The position numbers and the translations under genes were made by a program. From Lepus europaeus (taxonomy: Eukaryota; Chordata; Mammalia; Lagomorpha; Leporidae), in NCBI RefSeq assembly GCF_033115175.1, contig NC_084827.1:182953388-183017387 (forward strand): 64,000 nt of DNA, read 5' to 3'. Positions 37,100 through 50,300 of the stretch are shown here, in pieces (position 1 is the first letter of the stretch; each line of letters begins with the position of its first letter). The notes beneath the pieces are model-generated. The model did no database searches and was not told the origin of the DNA. It was given only the letters and a program-made list of their open reading frames with translations.

Positions 37100-38242
37100 G
37101 GGAGGGCACGTCTGTCCCCTTGCCCCGGCCCCCAAAGCCGGGCTCTCAGGAAGGGCTCTGGGCGAAGGTGGCGGCCGCCCGCGGGTCCTGTCGTCACTCA
37201 CTCCGGGGGCCCCAGACAACCCTGCTGCCGCGCGGGGTTACCGCGGTTCCCCCCCATTTCGGCCCACCAGACCTCGGGGCCCGCCTGGCGCAGAAACGAG
37301 AGCAGGAGGCCCAGCGGATCCCGGGAAGGGCCCCCTTCCACAGACTGCGCCGGCCCCCGCACGCCTCCTCCTCCTCCCCGCAGGTCCTCGCCACCACCCG
37401 CAGCCGGGGCCACGCCCGCCCCGCGCCGCCGCATGGCTTTGTTTCTCTGGCCTCCAGAGTCACGTGGAGGGAGCCGGGAAACCTGCGGAGAATCCCCAGC
37501 CAGAAACCGGGCCACGCGAGGCCTCCGCAGCCGGGCCCGCGCCCCGCGCAGAGCCCCGGCTCCCGCACGCACACCAGAGCGCCCGCTCCGCGCGCGGGGC
37601 AGACGGAAGGCAGGGCGCGCGGCGAGCGCGGGGGGCAGCGCGGCGGGACGGTGCGTGCAGATTTCGGCTGGGGGCGGGGAGGCTCCTGATTGGAGCGCGG
37701 CGGGCGTGATGTCACGTCCGGCGGGGGAAGCCCTGCCTCGGCGCCCCCTCCCCGGCCCCCGCCCCGCCCCCACAGGTGGTGCCGCCGCCCTGGGCGCCGG
37801 CGAGGGGGCCCGCCCTGGGGACCCCGGACGCGCGGTTCGCACTGCCCCCGGCTCCTCCCGCCGCGCCCGAGCAGCCGGCCGGTTGGTGCGGGCGGGGTGA
37901 GCCTCGGGTGTCCCGAGAGCCGAGGAGCCCCGGTGCGCCCCGGATCGTGCCCCGCCCCTCCCCTCTCCCGCGGCCGCCGAGGGGCCGGGCCGGCGGCGGG
38001 GGAGGCGCCGAGCCGGGGCTGCGCGCTCGCCCGCCGCGCTCTGGGCGGCCCGACCGAGCGGCCGGACCTCGCGCCCCGCGCGCCCCGCGCCTCCGTCGCC
38101 GCCGGCTTTGTTGTCTCCGCCTGCGGACCGCGCGCCGCGCGTCGGGACCTTGGCTCTGCCCTTCTCGGCCGGGGGCTGCGCGGGGCCCGGCCGGGATCCG
38201 AACGGGGCGCGGGCGGGCGGCTGGGGGCGCCGCCGCCGCGCC
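37100..38242 (+). promoter_or_regulatory. GPC1: GPC1 promoter CpG island and 5' UTR
   Basis: Dense CpG DNA leads into the GPC1 start codon and continues to about 39.1 kb. I see no TATA box. There is an inverted CCAAT box (ATTGG, 37689-37693), a CRE/ATF-like TGATGTCA (37707-37714) next to ACGTC, and clustered GC boxes at about 37758-37771, all within 0.6 kb of the ATG. This is a typical TATA-less, Sp1-type promoter. The transcription start is not visible from sequence; it probably lies between about 37.75 and 38.1 kb. Confidence 0.8.
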
Positions 38243-38408
38243 ATGGCGCTCCGGGCCCGACGCTGGTGGCTGCTGTGCGCGGCCGCCGCGCTCGTCTCCT
38301 GCGCCCGCGGGGACCCGGCCAGCAAAAGCCGGAGCTGCAGCGAAGTCCGCCAGATCTACGGGGCCAAGGGCTTCAGCCTGAGCGACGTGCCCCAGGCGGA
38401 GATCTCGG
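38243..38408 (+). CDS. GPC1: GPC1 coding exon 1 (signal peptide)
   Basis: Encodes residues 1-55 plus the first base of codon 56. The start [11 protein letters not shown] sits in a CGCGCCATGG context close to Kozak, and matches the human start MELRARGWWLL. Residues 1-23 form a signal peptide (basic N-region, Leu/Ala-rich core, small residues before the cut at CARG-DPAS). The mature start DPASKSRSC matches human glypican-1. The upstream in-frame ATG at 38108 lies in untranslated GC-rich DNA and gives no family similarity. The donor is TCGG|GTGAGTG. Confidence 0.97.
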
Positions 38409-41400
38409 GTGAGTGAGGCCCGCACCCCAGCGCCCCGCGGCTCCCCGCGCGGCCACTCGCGCCGAACACCGGCCCGGCTCGCCGGCACCCCCACGGCCCT
38501 CGCTGCCCCTGCCCCGCGCCCGCGGTGCCCGGGCGCACGCCAGCCCTTCTCGGCGAAGCTGCTCTCGCCGGGCTGCGGGCCAGGCGGTCCCCCTCTCGGC
38601 GCGCTCCTCCCGGGGGCAGCCGGCCGGCCGCCCTCGCCGCGGGGCGGGCTGACCTGCCCGGGGCTGCCCGCGGAGTCTCTGGCGACGGGAGCCTGAGTGG
38701 GTCTTGCGGGTGGACCCCCCCTCCTCCCTGGAACCCGGTGGCGGACGGGGAGACGGGGCCCGGACTGCGCGCCCCGGACCCGCGGGCGGACCGCGGCGCT
38801 GCGCAGGAATTCTGCTCTCGAACTTGTGGCCGCCCGCGCCCCCGCCCTTGCGTGCGCCGGGCCCCCGCCGGGCACTGCGGCCGCCTGGGACCGCGAGGCC
38901 AGCTGCAGGTGGTCGGCGCCTTGGATCCCGCCCAGGGCCTGCCCTGCCTTTGTCGGAGCGGCGCGCTCGCTCGCTCGCTCGCTCGCGGCGGCCGCCTCAG
39001 CCCTGCAGCTGCCTGCAGGCGCAGCCCCTCCCTGCCGCCCGAGGAGCTCCAGGGACAGAGTGCCTGTGGGGTGGGGCGGTGGGCGCAGCGTCCCGAGGCC
39101 CGCCCAGACCCCCGCGTCCCCCTCAAACGAGTGTAAAGCCTCGCTGGCCACCGTGGGCCGGAGCTCGGCACCCCTGGTTCCGGGTGGGCGGGCGTGCCCA
39201 GATGGTGACATGGGGATGGCAGGTGCCCACTGCCGGGGGGGAGGGTGCTCTGTGGCCTGCCATGCCCCCGGTACGCGCCCCAGGACAGGCCTTCCCCTGC
39301 CTCCCTCTGCAGATGCAGGCCTGGTCGCCAGCCCTGGACCAGCCCGTCTGGGAGGCTGCACACCTGGGTGCCCGGCAGCACCAGGCCCTGGCACTGTCAG
39401 GCTCACGCCCTGCCTCCTCCCCTGCACGAGCATGAACTTGACCTGGGCGTCCCTGGCATTGCTGCCGGGTCCGGGGGTGGCTGAGGAGCTGCCCCCGCTC
39501 TGGGGCCCGCTGTGGCATCCTGCTGCCCTGAGCTGGCTCGCAGCCACCAGCTGCTGTCCCACTGAGGCAGAGACAGAAGCAGAGTTTGGGCAGCCGTAGG
39601 GGTGAGGAGGGGGAGGGCTTGGCCCCTTGGGCAGGGAGCACGGTGGGACAGGGACCAGCGAGTGGTGTTGGTTTCTACGTGGAGGGGTGGGGGTGCTGCC
39701 CTCCCCCAGGCCTGAGGCAGGAGCAACTTCCCTGCCTGCCTGTGCCCCGCGAGGGGCGCTGCTCCCTCCAGACCCCCTCCCTGCACTGCCCCCGCGACCC
39801 CGCGACTCCACAGGGCCGGAGCTTGTGTGGGCACCATCGGGGTCAAGAGAGGCTGGGTGGCCTCCCAGGGCCGCCGCAGTCCTCGGGGCAGCAAGGCCAG
39901 CCTGGCGCCACCAGGCCTGGCCTCTGGGAGCTGGGCGCCCTCTGGTGGCCCGTTGTCCACGCACCTCCCTCCGTGGCCTAGGGCTGCCCTGGGCCCCTGC
40001 TGCAGGCTGCGGTTCACAGAGGGCCTGGGGGTGGCCGCCTGTTGGGCTTTGGCACTGGGCTCAGCTGGCCAGGCCTGGGGAGGCAGCAGAGACCCCCCCC
40101 CCAAAGAAGGGAGCGGGCAGGAGGCCTGGGCTGAGGAGCCAGGAGTGGGGACACAGCAGCCGGTGGCGGGGCAGCGTGGGGGTGGGGTGGGCTCCTCCCC
40201 ACTTTCTTTCTGGACAGCCCAGCCAGGTGGTGCTGACGATGGTCGTCCCGGGGGGCAGGTGAGGCAGCAGGCCTGGGAGGGGCGCTCCCGGGGACGGCAG
40301 GGGGACGAGGGCCGAGCTCCTGCTGCCCGGCCTCAGCACACCAGTTGCTCTCCCGTGTGCCCGTCTGTGTGTCCGTTGCATGGGCCACCGCTGCCAGGTT
40401 CTCTTGTAGCCATGGAGCCTGGCCCACAGCGGGGGCTCCGTAGGGCAGCCGGGGTTGGAGTGAGACACTGAGGGGTCAGGGGCTTGTCATGACTCGGCCC
40501 TGTTCTCGGGGTCTCTACGCCTGGGTCAGAGGGTGAGCCCTGGGGGAAGGAGGTCGGAGGCTGGGGACAGGAGCTGCCTGCCAGCTGGGGTGGACCCCGG
40601 CACACCCTGGAGCCTGCACGCAGGGCTCAGCCTGGGGGACCCTCAGCAGGACCCCCTCCTTCTGCACGCCGGCTCTGACGCCCTCGCTCGTGGGCAGGGG
40701 GAAGCCGCCTGGGCCACCATACCTCCCTGCCCCGGAGGTCCTTGATGCCATGTGGCTCAGCCCGGGCCCCCAGGGCTGCCCTGTGGGTTTCGTCATCCCC
40801 AGCCTGAGGACGGGGCCCTGGGCAGCCCCAGGGGAGCTGGGCTCCAGCAGGCCACCTGCGTGACGCAACGGCCTGGGTCCTCGCCGGAGCTCTGAGCCGC
40901 CCGCCGGCTCCTCCAGACGCTGGGGAGGGAGAGGCATCCCATGTCTCTGTGTCTCCCAGCCATCTCGGGCGCTGCGTGGATGGGCTCAGCCCACGGCCCT
41001 CTGCACAGATCCACGCACACCCTCCACGGGACGTCCAGGAGCTGAGATGGGGGCTTAGGAGCAGGGCACTGCCCGAGGCGCTGCCCTTGAGGGTCTAGCC
41101 AGCACGCCGGGTGGAGCAGAGCCCTCCGAGCCTGCTTCCTCTGGAATCCCGCCCCAGCCTCTGTCCATGCTGACAGTGCTGCCCGGCTCAGCCTCCCGCG
41201 TGGCCAGGCCTCCCGCTGCTGTGGCAGGGCCACAGGGCACACGCTGAGTCCTGGCCGGAGGAGGGAAAGGGTAGACACACGTAGGCCACAGAACCACTGC
41301 TGCGTGGGCACAGGTGTCAGCCGAGGGGCTGGCCCCAGGCACGGGGAGCGGAGAGAGAGTGGACCCTGGCCTGGAGCCAGAGCTCCCTCCCCGGCCTGGC

Positions 41401-44400
41401 TCGGGGGTCCCTGTGGAGACCCAGGCCCTCTCTGCTCAGCCCCAACCTTGCCTGGGGCCTCCTTGGCTGGAGCCGGGAGCCGGCCCCCGTGGTGTGCAGC
41501 TGTCAGGGCAGCCGTGTGGGGCGAGTCTCTGCCCTGAGAGGGGCGCCAGGCCACGGCCGAGGGCCTGAGTGTGGGCTCCTGGCGCCACGCCTGCTGACCG
41601 CCTGCCGACTGCCTGCCCTGCCCGAGTCTGGCTAGGAGCAAGTCTGGGCAGGTGCCCTGGGCCGCTTAGAAGTGTCCGGGGTGGGGACGGCGTGGCGCGG
41701 GGGTGGGGAGGCACAGTCCCCGGGAGTGGCCTGGTTCTCCCTCTGGCTCCCAGGTCAAGGCACTGGGCGGCCAGGTGTGAGGTGAGCCAGGCATCGCGCC
41801 CACTCCCCAGCTGTTCGTAGTCAGCATTGGGTGTGGCGGCCGCACACCTGCTGCTCAGATTCAGGGGCAGCGGGGAATTCTGGGTAGCTGTAGGAGCCTG
41901 GGGTCCTACACCCCGCCCTTGCCTGCCTGCACCTTGGCTGTGACTCCTCCCACTTCCTGCTATGTGCACCTTGGCTGGACCACCATGGGCACACCCCTGC
42001 CCTGGTGCCTGCTCCCTGCCCCGCCAGGTCTGGCCAGGCGCTGGCTCCGCTTGCGGTGGCAGATCCCGGTCCTGCCGTGTACCAGCGGGGTCCGGGTGCA
42101 GAGGCTCGGGGTTCTGCATTTCTGCGGACAGGCAGGCGGGTGCGGCGCCCCGCGGGGGCCGGGTTTGCCGGCAGCCTCTGGCATCCCCGGGCTCATGAGT
42201 CTCGGCCTCCATCCTCCCAGGGCGCTGCGCGGGGGCCATTCCATCTCCCAGTTGTGGGGGTGCCAGGTGTGATGGAGCAGGGCCCCAGCTTGGTTTGCCT
42301 TTGCCAACACTCACAACGCCGGGGCGAGGAGCCGGCTGTGAGCGGAGCTCACTCCCAGCCCTGCTGCCCCTCCTGTTGGACTTGTGTCTCGGGGCAGAGC
42401 CCTGGGCTCTACTCTGCCCTGACTGGGGCCCCTGAGGACAAGGCCAAGCCTCCTGATGGCTCTGTCCCGCCCTGGGGCTGGCCCAGGCGTGGGATGAGGT
42501 CAGCCCCCCTCCTGTGCCGCCGCCCCCTGACGACTCTGCGCGTGTTCAGGGCAGTGGCTGGCGTCCACACGTCCTGTGGCTGTGCGGGGGCAGTGAGACA
42601 GGACCCTAGGGCCCCGGTAGGGGGCGGAGTCATGGCTCAGAGACTGGCTGGGGTCCCCACGGAGTGCGAGATCCCCAGGCAGCACTGGGGCCGGGAGGTG
42701 AGTCAGGGTCTGGAGGCTGCCATCTAAGACTCGGCCCAGCTGGGCGGGCTGCTCATTTGTGCGAGGGCTGGGTTTTAGTGCCTTGGCTGGGTGACAGGGC
42801 CGCCCCTGGGGACCCCGGCAGCCTGCTCCCTTGCCCTGCCGCTGCCCCTGCTGCCCCGCGGGCCAGGGCGGCCAGCACAGGGGCCAGCCCTAGGCAGACT
42901 CCGCTGGGCCTGGGGAGACAAAGCCAGAGCCCAGCACCAGGGGCCAGAGCTCCACAAGGCCAGCCTGGCCACGCCACAAAGGACGCCTCCCAGGCTGGCC
43001 CTGAGGTCAGTGGGCAGGGCTGTTGGTGGACAGCACAGGCTCTGCAAACCAACGGTGGGGGCCTGGGCTGGAGCTGGCGGTCAGGGAGGCCCTCGGGCAC
43101 CCCCACCCCCACCCATCCAGCTGCTGCCACACCTCTGTGAGCAGAAGGGCGGGGAGTCCCAGGGAAGGGCCCAGCTGGAGACCCCCGACCCCCACCTGTG
43201 CCAAGTCGCTCTTGTTCCAGCCCAGGTGCCTGGGTGGGCCCCGGGGGAGTAGGGAGGGGCGCAGCCACCCACGCTGCCTCTCCCTGCCGGGGGACACAGG
43301 TGCCCTCAGTGTGTCCGTCTGCGAGGCAAGGTCAGGCCAGGATGGAGCGCCAGGACGCGGGCATGACAGCCCCCAGGGGCAAAGGGGGTCCCCCGAGGCC
43401 ACGAGTGGGAGGCCGAGGGAGGGTCACCTCAGGGCGTGAGAGGAGGAGGACCCCGCTGAGGACAGAGGATCAGGCTTGTCCCGGCCGTGGCCAGCCGCAC
43501 CCAGTGGGCCTCCTGAGGTCGCTCCCTGAGTCCCGCTGTCCTGCTGCCTGGGGAGGACACAGAGCAGCTGGTCAGGCAGTGAGCCCGAGGCCTTCGTCTT
43601 CCTGTCCCTGTCCCCACAAGTTCAGGGTCCAGGGAGAAACGCAGGTGGGGCTCCCAGGCCTCCCCTGGGCCTTGTCTGCACCCCAGCTGGTGCCCCAGCG
43701 CTGGTGGGTGTGGGCGCAGTGCCTCCCGCTCCGCCTGGACAGGCGCCGCCCTGCTCCCCGGCGGGGACGTGTGCTTGGGATGCTCACCTTTGTGCAGGGG
43801 CCCCAGACACGAGGGCGGCCGTCGACCCATCCCAGGGCCCTGACCCCCCAGCCCAGCTCCCTCTGGAGTAGCTGTGTGTGATGTCCACGCGTGGCTCTGG
43901 GGGCCACAGGGAGCACGGGCCCCCCTCCCCCTGCCTGTGACCACTTGCCAGCCCTGGGGAGGAAGCGGATGCCACCTACAGCCAGGGTCGGCTCAGGTGC
44001 TCATGGCGCTCAGGACGCCGGGCCGACAGCCACGTCACAGGGACGGGGCCCCCACAGTCTCGTGTCCCTGCTTCTGCATCCTGACGTCCAGGGTGGGCGC
44101 CCCCTCTCCAGTGCATGTCCTGGTGCGGTTCAGACTCACTGGGGAAGCCACGCCCCGGGGGGAGGTTTAGGAGCGGCCGCGTGGGGCTTTTGCTGTCACA
44201 GTGGCGGGGGTGTGGTCTGGGGACCTCTTCAGAAGCAGGGGGAGCTGGGGCAGGGGTGGGAGGTGCCGGCCGCTCCGGAAGGGCAGGCAGGAGGGCGAAG
44301 GCGGGTCATTCCCAGCTGGGGTCCTTGGCTGAGTGCACGGCTGAGGCTGGGGGATAGGATTCGGGGAGCTGGTGGGCGTGGCTGACAGCAGGTGCACCCC

Positions 44401-47251
44401 CTGCTGTGACCTCTAAGCACACCACAGCCTCTCTTCCCTGCCCAGGGATGCCTCCTCGTCCCTTGACGTCCGTACTGTGCAGCTTTTGGTACCGCGTGCA
44501 CCCTGTGAGATTCTCACCGAGCCATGCCCACTGCTGGGCCAGCGAAGCCGGTGTTCCTGGGAGAGGGAGGAGCTGCCCGTGTCCCCCAGGGGGTGTTTTG
44601 TATCAGAATGTGCTTCCTCCGCGATTTCACCCTTCCAGATCATCCTGAGCGGGGGCCTGCAGGCTCTGTGGATGCCCCGGGGGCCAGGGGTCAGAACACC
44701 CTGTGCCAAATACCGCGTGCGGCGACTGCAGGAGGGGGCGGGGCAGCGTCAGGGCTGAGGAAGGGGCTGGCCACCTGCCCACCCGGGGCGGGGCACGGTG
44801 ACAGAGCACAGCCCAGGCCCAGCTCCCGCCGAGCCCCTACTGTGTGCGGGCCCCTGTCCTTGGTGCTGAAGCAAAGCCACCACCAAGGCACTCACACACT
44901 GTGCAGCCACGGACGGGGCCAGTGTCCGAGGGTCCACAGGCGCCGTGGCTGTGCTTAACCTCAGTGCCCAGCTGCTGCTCCTGTCCCTGGAGGTGAAGGG
45001 AGATGGCGTGCAGGTCCTACACGGGCTCACAGTCTCACCCCCGCCCAGGGCTGCACCTGCCAGGCTGAGGGGTGCAGGCACCCCCCCAGGAGGGCCCCTC
45101 CCACTGCGCACCACAGCCCTCCTTGCCCTGTGCTGGCACTGAGCTGTGAGGCTGGACGGCCATCTCCCCGTCCTGGTGCACGGCCCCGGACCCTAGGGCT
45201 TCTCCCCATTCAGGAGCCCAGCACCCGCCTTCTCCTGCCAGAATCTGCAGTCTGGGGCCCACTTGTTGGAAGGACCAGAGAGGAGACGGGGGCGGGGCAG
45301 ACGAGGCGGACCCGTGCTCCTGTGTCTGCACGGCCAGAGGCGGAGGGCGAGGGCTGGGCAGAGCAGGTCGGCCAGCAGAGTGGGGGCCGGCACGAGATCC
45401 AGAATCCAGAGGGCCACACCTGAGCTGCTCTGGGGCGGCCTCCTTTGTCGGGTGCCCTCCGTGTGGGGTCTGGCCCTGGGCGGGGGTGAGCAGGGTGAGG
45501 GCGTGGTTGCTGGGGAAGGTGGGACACGGCATGGGGTCTCTGCCGGTCAAGTTTGAGGGGCCCAGGAGACCCCGCCTTCATCCCTCGCCATGCTCTGTGG
45601 CAGAGGCTGCTCTGGGCACCCAGACAGAGCAAGGCCCCGATCCTTCCAGAGCTTCTGATGGGGAGGGGGACAGTCCGAGGGCGGCCGGCCGTGGGGAGGG
45701 GGACGGTCCGAGGGCGGCCGGCCGTGGGGAGGGGGACGGTCCGAGGGCGGCCGGCCGTGGGGAGGGGGACGGTCCGAGGGCGGCCGGCCGTGGGGAGGGG
45801 GACGGTCCGAGGGCGGCCGGCCGTGGGGAGGGGGACGGTCCGAGGGCGGCCGGCTGTGGGGAGAGCCCAGAGCGGCCGTGGGAGCAGGAGCAGGAGCAGG
45901 CATGTGTTCCTGTACAGCCTGCTCCTCCACAGGGCAGCCTGCTGGGCACTAGGCCACTCCCCCGGTCAAGACAGTGGCCCTTCTCAGTGGCCATCATCCC
46001 AGGGCCCAGGAGCCCTGTTCCTTCCGTGCCAGGTCAGGTGCACCTGTCGACAGCGAGCCCTCATCCTCTCCAGCAGGCTGTTGAGGAGGGGAGGGCCGGC
46101 CACCGTCTCCGTGCCTGCTGGATGTCGGCCCCGGTGGTCTCTGCCCAGTGCCGGTGCTCCCGCTGGCCGGCCCCTCCTGAGCGTAGCCCACAGCACCGTG
46201 GTGGTGGCCGGCGAGGGCCAGCCTGGGCGATGGCAAGAGGAGGAAGCCTGCTGACCCTGGAGACCAGTAGGAGGGGACGGGGTCAGTACAGCTGCTGTCT
46301 CCAGGGGTCTCATGCCGCCATATCCTGGAGGTCCTATTACTGTCCCTCTGCCCCCTCCCCAGGATGGGACTGGCCCCACCCCCTGGGCCACCTGCCCGAG
46401 CATTGTACCCCACCTCTGCCCTCCAGGCCCGAGTCTGGGTGGAGACGGGGCAGGACCAGGACACCAGGTGCTTGGGGCCAGTTCCCACTGCCGTGGAGAC
46501 GGGGTTCAGTCTGGACGACCCTGAGACCTGAGCAGGGGCCCAGGGGGGCTGCCCAGGGAGGGCAGGACCCAGGCATCTGCTCAGACTTATCCGGGCCTGA
46601 GCCCTCATCCCCGGGCTCAGCAGGGCTGGGGAGGGGCTGAGCTGTGCCCACCGCCCCACAGCCCTGACCCCGGGCTCTGGTTTTGCGAGAGCAGTCTCTT
46701 CTCCACACTGGGGCAGCTGGGCCATTTGGGGGTCCAGGGTGCCCTGGGTCCTGGTCAGCCGTGGACCCTCGTTTCCTCCAGGAGGCACTCGGGCCGGGAG
46801 GGAGGTCTGGGAGTGGGCGGGTCCCTTTCCTCTGTCTCCCCATCATGAGCTGGGTGTGCTGAGCTTGGGAGAGGCACGTGGCTCTCCAAGGAGGCTGGGG
46901 GCTGGGGAAGTGACACCACCTCCCCCTCCCGCAGCCGGGGCAGACCGGGAGCCACCCACAGGTGACAGTTGCTGTGGGCCGGGAAGCTCATTGGCTTCGG
47001 GCGGGGACCCCACACCTCATGAGGGGCTGCCAGATTTAGCACATAGACATCGGGCACCCTGGGGTAGGCACTCGATTGGGACTCCTGCATCCCGTCGGGA
47101 GCGCCTGGGCTTGTGTCCAGCGTCCTGCTGGTGTGCACCCTGGGAAGCAGCAGGTCCCTGCCCCCGACCCGGGAGACCTGGACGGAGTTCCCAGCTCTAT
47201 CTGTCCCCACCTGCTGCAGGCATTTGGGAAGTGAACCAATGGATGGGAAAT

Positions 47252-47304
<53 letters not shown>

Positions 47305-50300
47305 TTTCAAATATGTAATTTCTTGAAAACACAAAACACCCAGTTAAGTTAGTTTCAGGTGCAGACTCATTCTGTAGGTGCTGTTTCAAGCATTTTAATG
47401 TTTCAGTGTAAGTGTGTCTGCAGAGTCGTGTCAGGGCATGAGTGTGTCCCGTGTCCTTGTCCCGGGGGGCGTGGTGAGGAGGCCATTTGCTTGTGGTCCG
47501 GCGAGCACAGCACCACGTGTCCATCTTAACAACTCTGACGGGCACAGCTCTGCGCCCACCGCCATCACCCACCCCACACCCTCCCCATCCTGCTCCCGAA
47601 GCTGTGAGCTGGACTCCCCGGGGCCGAGCAGCACCTGTCTGTGGGTGCCTGGCTCAGGTCGCCCGGTACCCGGTCCTTGCTGTCTGGCTGTGTCCTGGCT
47701 GGGCTTAGGACTTCTCTCTTAGGGCCGGGCGGCCTGATCTCGGCTTGGCACGGCAGCTGTGCCGCCGGGGATGTGGGTGTGGGGGACCTCTGTGCTCCCT
47801 GCCGAGAGTGTGGGTGGGGGGACCTCTGCACGCCCCACTCACCATTCTGGACCAAACGTTTTAAGCTAAGAAACGATTCGTTGTGCATCTGAAATCCAGC
47901 GTCACTGGCACCCAGGGCTGTGTCTGCACCGGCTCTCAGTCCCGGGCGTTGGCTCTGTCGGGGGAGAACGAGCCCTGCAAGGCTGAGAGGGCTCGGGACC
48001 GTGGACTGTGGCAGGGCTGAGCCTCGTGGCTATCACAGCAGGGGCGCAGGGTCCCCGTGCCACGCGGCGCCTCTGGGAGAAGGCACCGGCCTGTGGAGAA
48101 ACTGCCGGCCATGAGTGTGGGCAGTCGGCCCCTCTCCCAGGCACACCTGCTCCCTTAGCGCCAGGTCTGGCACAGGTGCTGGGCAGTTAGAGGTGGGAGA
48201 AAGGGAGTGGAGCCTCCCCCCACCCGCATAGCTGCCCTCCTGGCCATGGCCCCCCAAGCCTGGGGTCCCCTGCATCTTCAGCATTGGCCATGGCCACTGA
48301 GCAGGCTAGGGGCGTGGGGAGACCGCTGGACGGATGGCCTTGTTCTGCCGCACCAAGGCCCCACACCTGGTGTCTGCAGGCAGGGCCCAGGCAGCTGGGA
48401 CTGCAGCCGCCCCCCCCCACACACACCTGGTAAAACCCTTCCTGGAGGGTCGTGGATGCATGTCCTGCCCTGGCAGGGTCCACCCCAGCAGGCCTGTGTG
48501 TCCCCAGGTGCAGGACCTGGCCGCGGGGCACAGAGGGTGACGGTGAGCCATGTCGCAGGACTCACGGCTGGACAGGGGCGGCTTGAGTGATGCGGGTGCC
48601 CAGCGGGAACTCGGGGTGCGGGCCCGGGCGGAGAGCGGAGCAGCCCCCGCAGGGCAGGTGGGCGCCGGCCGGGTACGGGGGCGGCGCCGCGCGGCGCGGC
48701 AGGAGCTACGCGAGGGGGCAGGCAGACTTGCCGGGAGCCGCCCTCGCCGTGCGCGCCGGGGCGGCCGCAGCACTGCCCGGTGCCGGAGCCGCAGAGCCCG
48801 GGGAGCCCGCGACGCCGCCCAGGGCGCACCGCAGCTGGAGATGCCGCCGACCCCGGCCCACCGGCCCCTGCCCCGTTTTCCTCGCTCCTCGCTGCCATCC
48901 ACACCCGCAGCCCTGCCCTTTGGGACCCCCACCCATCCATCATCTCCCCGCCCCCCTCCTGCGGCAGCCCCCTCCCCCGCCGGCCGCGCCCACTGCGGCA
49001 GCCCCTGCGCCGCCAATCGCGCGCCCGCGCCCCTCCCCTCGCCACGGCTGCCGCAGCCCCCGCCCACTGCGCCAGCGCCCCCTCCCCGCGCGCCGCCCGC
49101 GCCGCTCCAGACCCCTGCGCTGCCCGCCGGCGTGCGGTCCTCGGCGGGCGGCTGGCGACCCGCACCTGGCGGACGCGGTGGAACCTTTGTTCTGCTGCCC
49201 GCGCAGACCCGGCTGGCGGGGGGCGGCGGCGGCCGGAGCGCGGAGGAGTGCGGCGGCGGAGGGTGTCGCTTGGGTGAAACGGCTGCGGGGCTCCGGGTGG
49301 GAGGTCGCGGGGAGTCAGGGGAGCCGGGCTGTGGTTGCCGTGGGCACGGAGTGGACCTGGGGAGGGGTCGCGGAGCAGCTGCTCGGGTTCGAGCCTGTAC
49401 GGGGACTGACAGCCCGGGGGGCTCGCCTGTCGGCTGGAAAAGCCCCCTGTGGGCGGTGGGGAGGGCCGGGGGCGGCACTGGGCGTGCGGGGGGGCGCTGG
49501 GACTGTCGGAAGGGAGCACCTGCCAAGGCTCCCGGCGGCCAGTCTGCGGGGCTCTGCAGTCTCCTTGGGACAGCTGCTGGGGGGGAGGGGGGCGCTGTGA
49601 AGGCGGGGGTCTTGCTGCCGCTTTGGCGGGGGCTGCTGTGCGGCTGTGCCAGCAGGTGGCAGGAGGGCTGGCACCTGACTGAGCCACTGCTGGCAGAGGC
49701 TGAGTGGGGGAAGGGCCTCTGCGGGGGGGGGGGTGGAGACCGTGAGTCCACGCATTGGGGGGTTTGGGCCTGGGGGCCCTGGGGTGGCCCAGCCTGCCAT
49801 GAAGTGAGCACCTGGAGCCGCTCCCCCGTGGTGGGGGTGGAGGAGGGGGTGCAGCCCCTCCCTCCGTTGGGACGGGGTGAGAGGAGGGAGAGGCACGCAC
49901 CCCCACACGGCTACCCCTCCTGGCCTGAGGCCCCTTTCTCTGGGTGTTGAGCCAGAGAAGGGAGGTGCTTGGTGTGGAGGGAGGGCCGGAGGACAGAGTG
50001 CAGCTCTGTGGGCCAGACGGTGTGCCCCCCCCTCCAGGCAGCCCCCCACCATGCTCCCAGGAGGGGCCGGCTTGCAGGGCCACCCCCACCCCTGAAGGCC
50101 AGCACCAGCAGAGCCGCCCAGAGGCAGGAGTTGAGCTGGACCAGAGCTCAGCAGCTGGGGCTCTGACCTGCACCAGGCCTCAGGGGCTGCCCTGCCCAGC
50201 CTGCCCAGGGCTCTGACCTGCACCAGGCCCCAGGGGCTGCCAGCCCAGCCTGCCCGGGGCCCTCGGGCCAGCGCCCAGGCTCTGGCTCCGTGTCTTCACT

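Larger units (their letters stand above)
39131..48599 (+). other. GPC1: GPC1 intron 1, proximal part
   Basis: Intronic GC-rich DNA with no supported gene. It holds a 33-bp minisatellite at 45.66-45.86 kb and a SINE fragment at 47.1 kb, listed separately. The stretch 47340-47560 is more AT-rich and may be an old interspersed repeat that I cannot name. Nothing else stands out. Confidence 0.7.

Noticed and set aside
36536-37219. Minus-strand frame with a hydrophobic LLLLAWAWPG segment and WSPWA, like a secreted TSR protein
   Set aside because: There is no well-placed start codon, no repeat of the TSR cysteine pattern, and overlapping frames are equally open.
38108-38242. Upstream in-frame ATG extending GPC1 by 45 codons
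   Set aside because: The extension lacks family similarity and would bury the signal peptide; the ATG at 38243 matches the known start.
37712-39964. 750-codon minus-strand frame over the GPC1 promoter and exon 1
   Set aside because: CpG-island DNA has few stop codons. The frame has no recognisable domain and is antisense to a confirmed exon.
48278-50173. 631-codon minus-strand and 466-codon plus-strand frames in intron 1
   Set aside because: Both overlap the same CpG-rich DNA and the miR-149 hairpin region, with biased Pro/Arg/Ala/Gly content and no family match.
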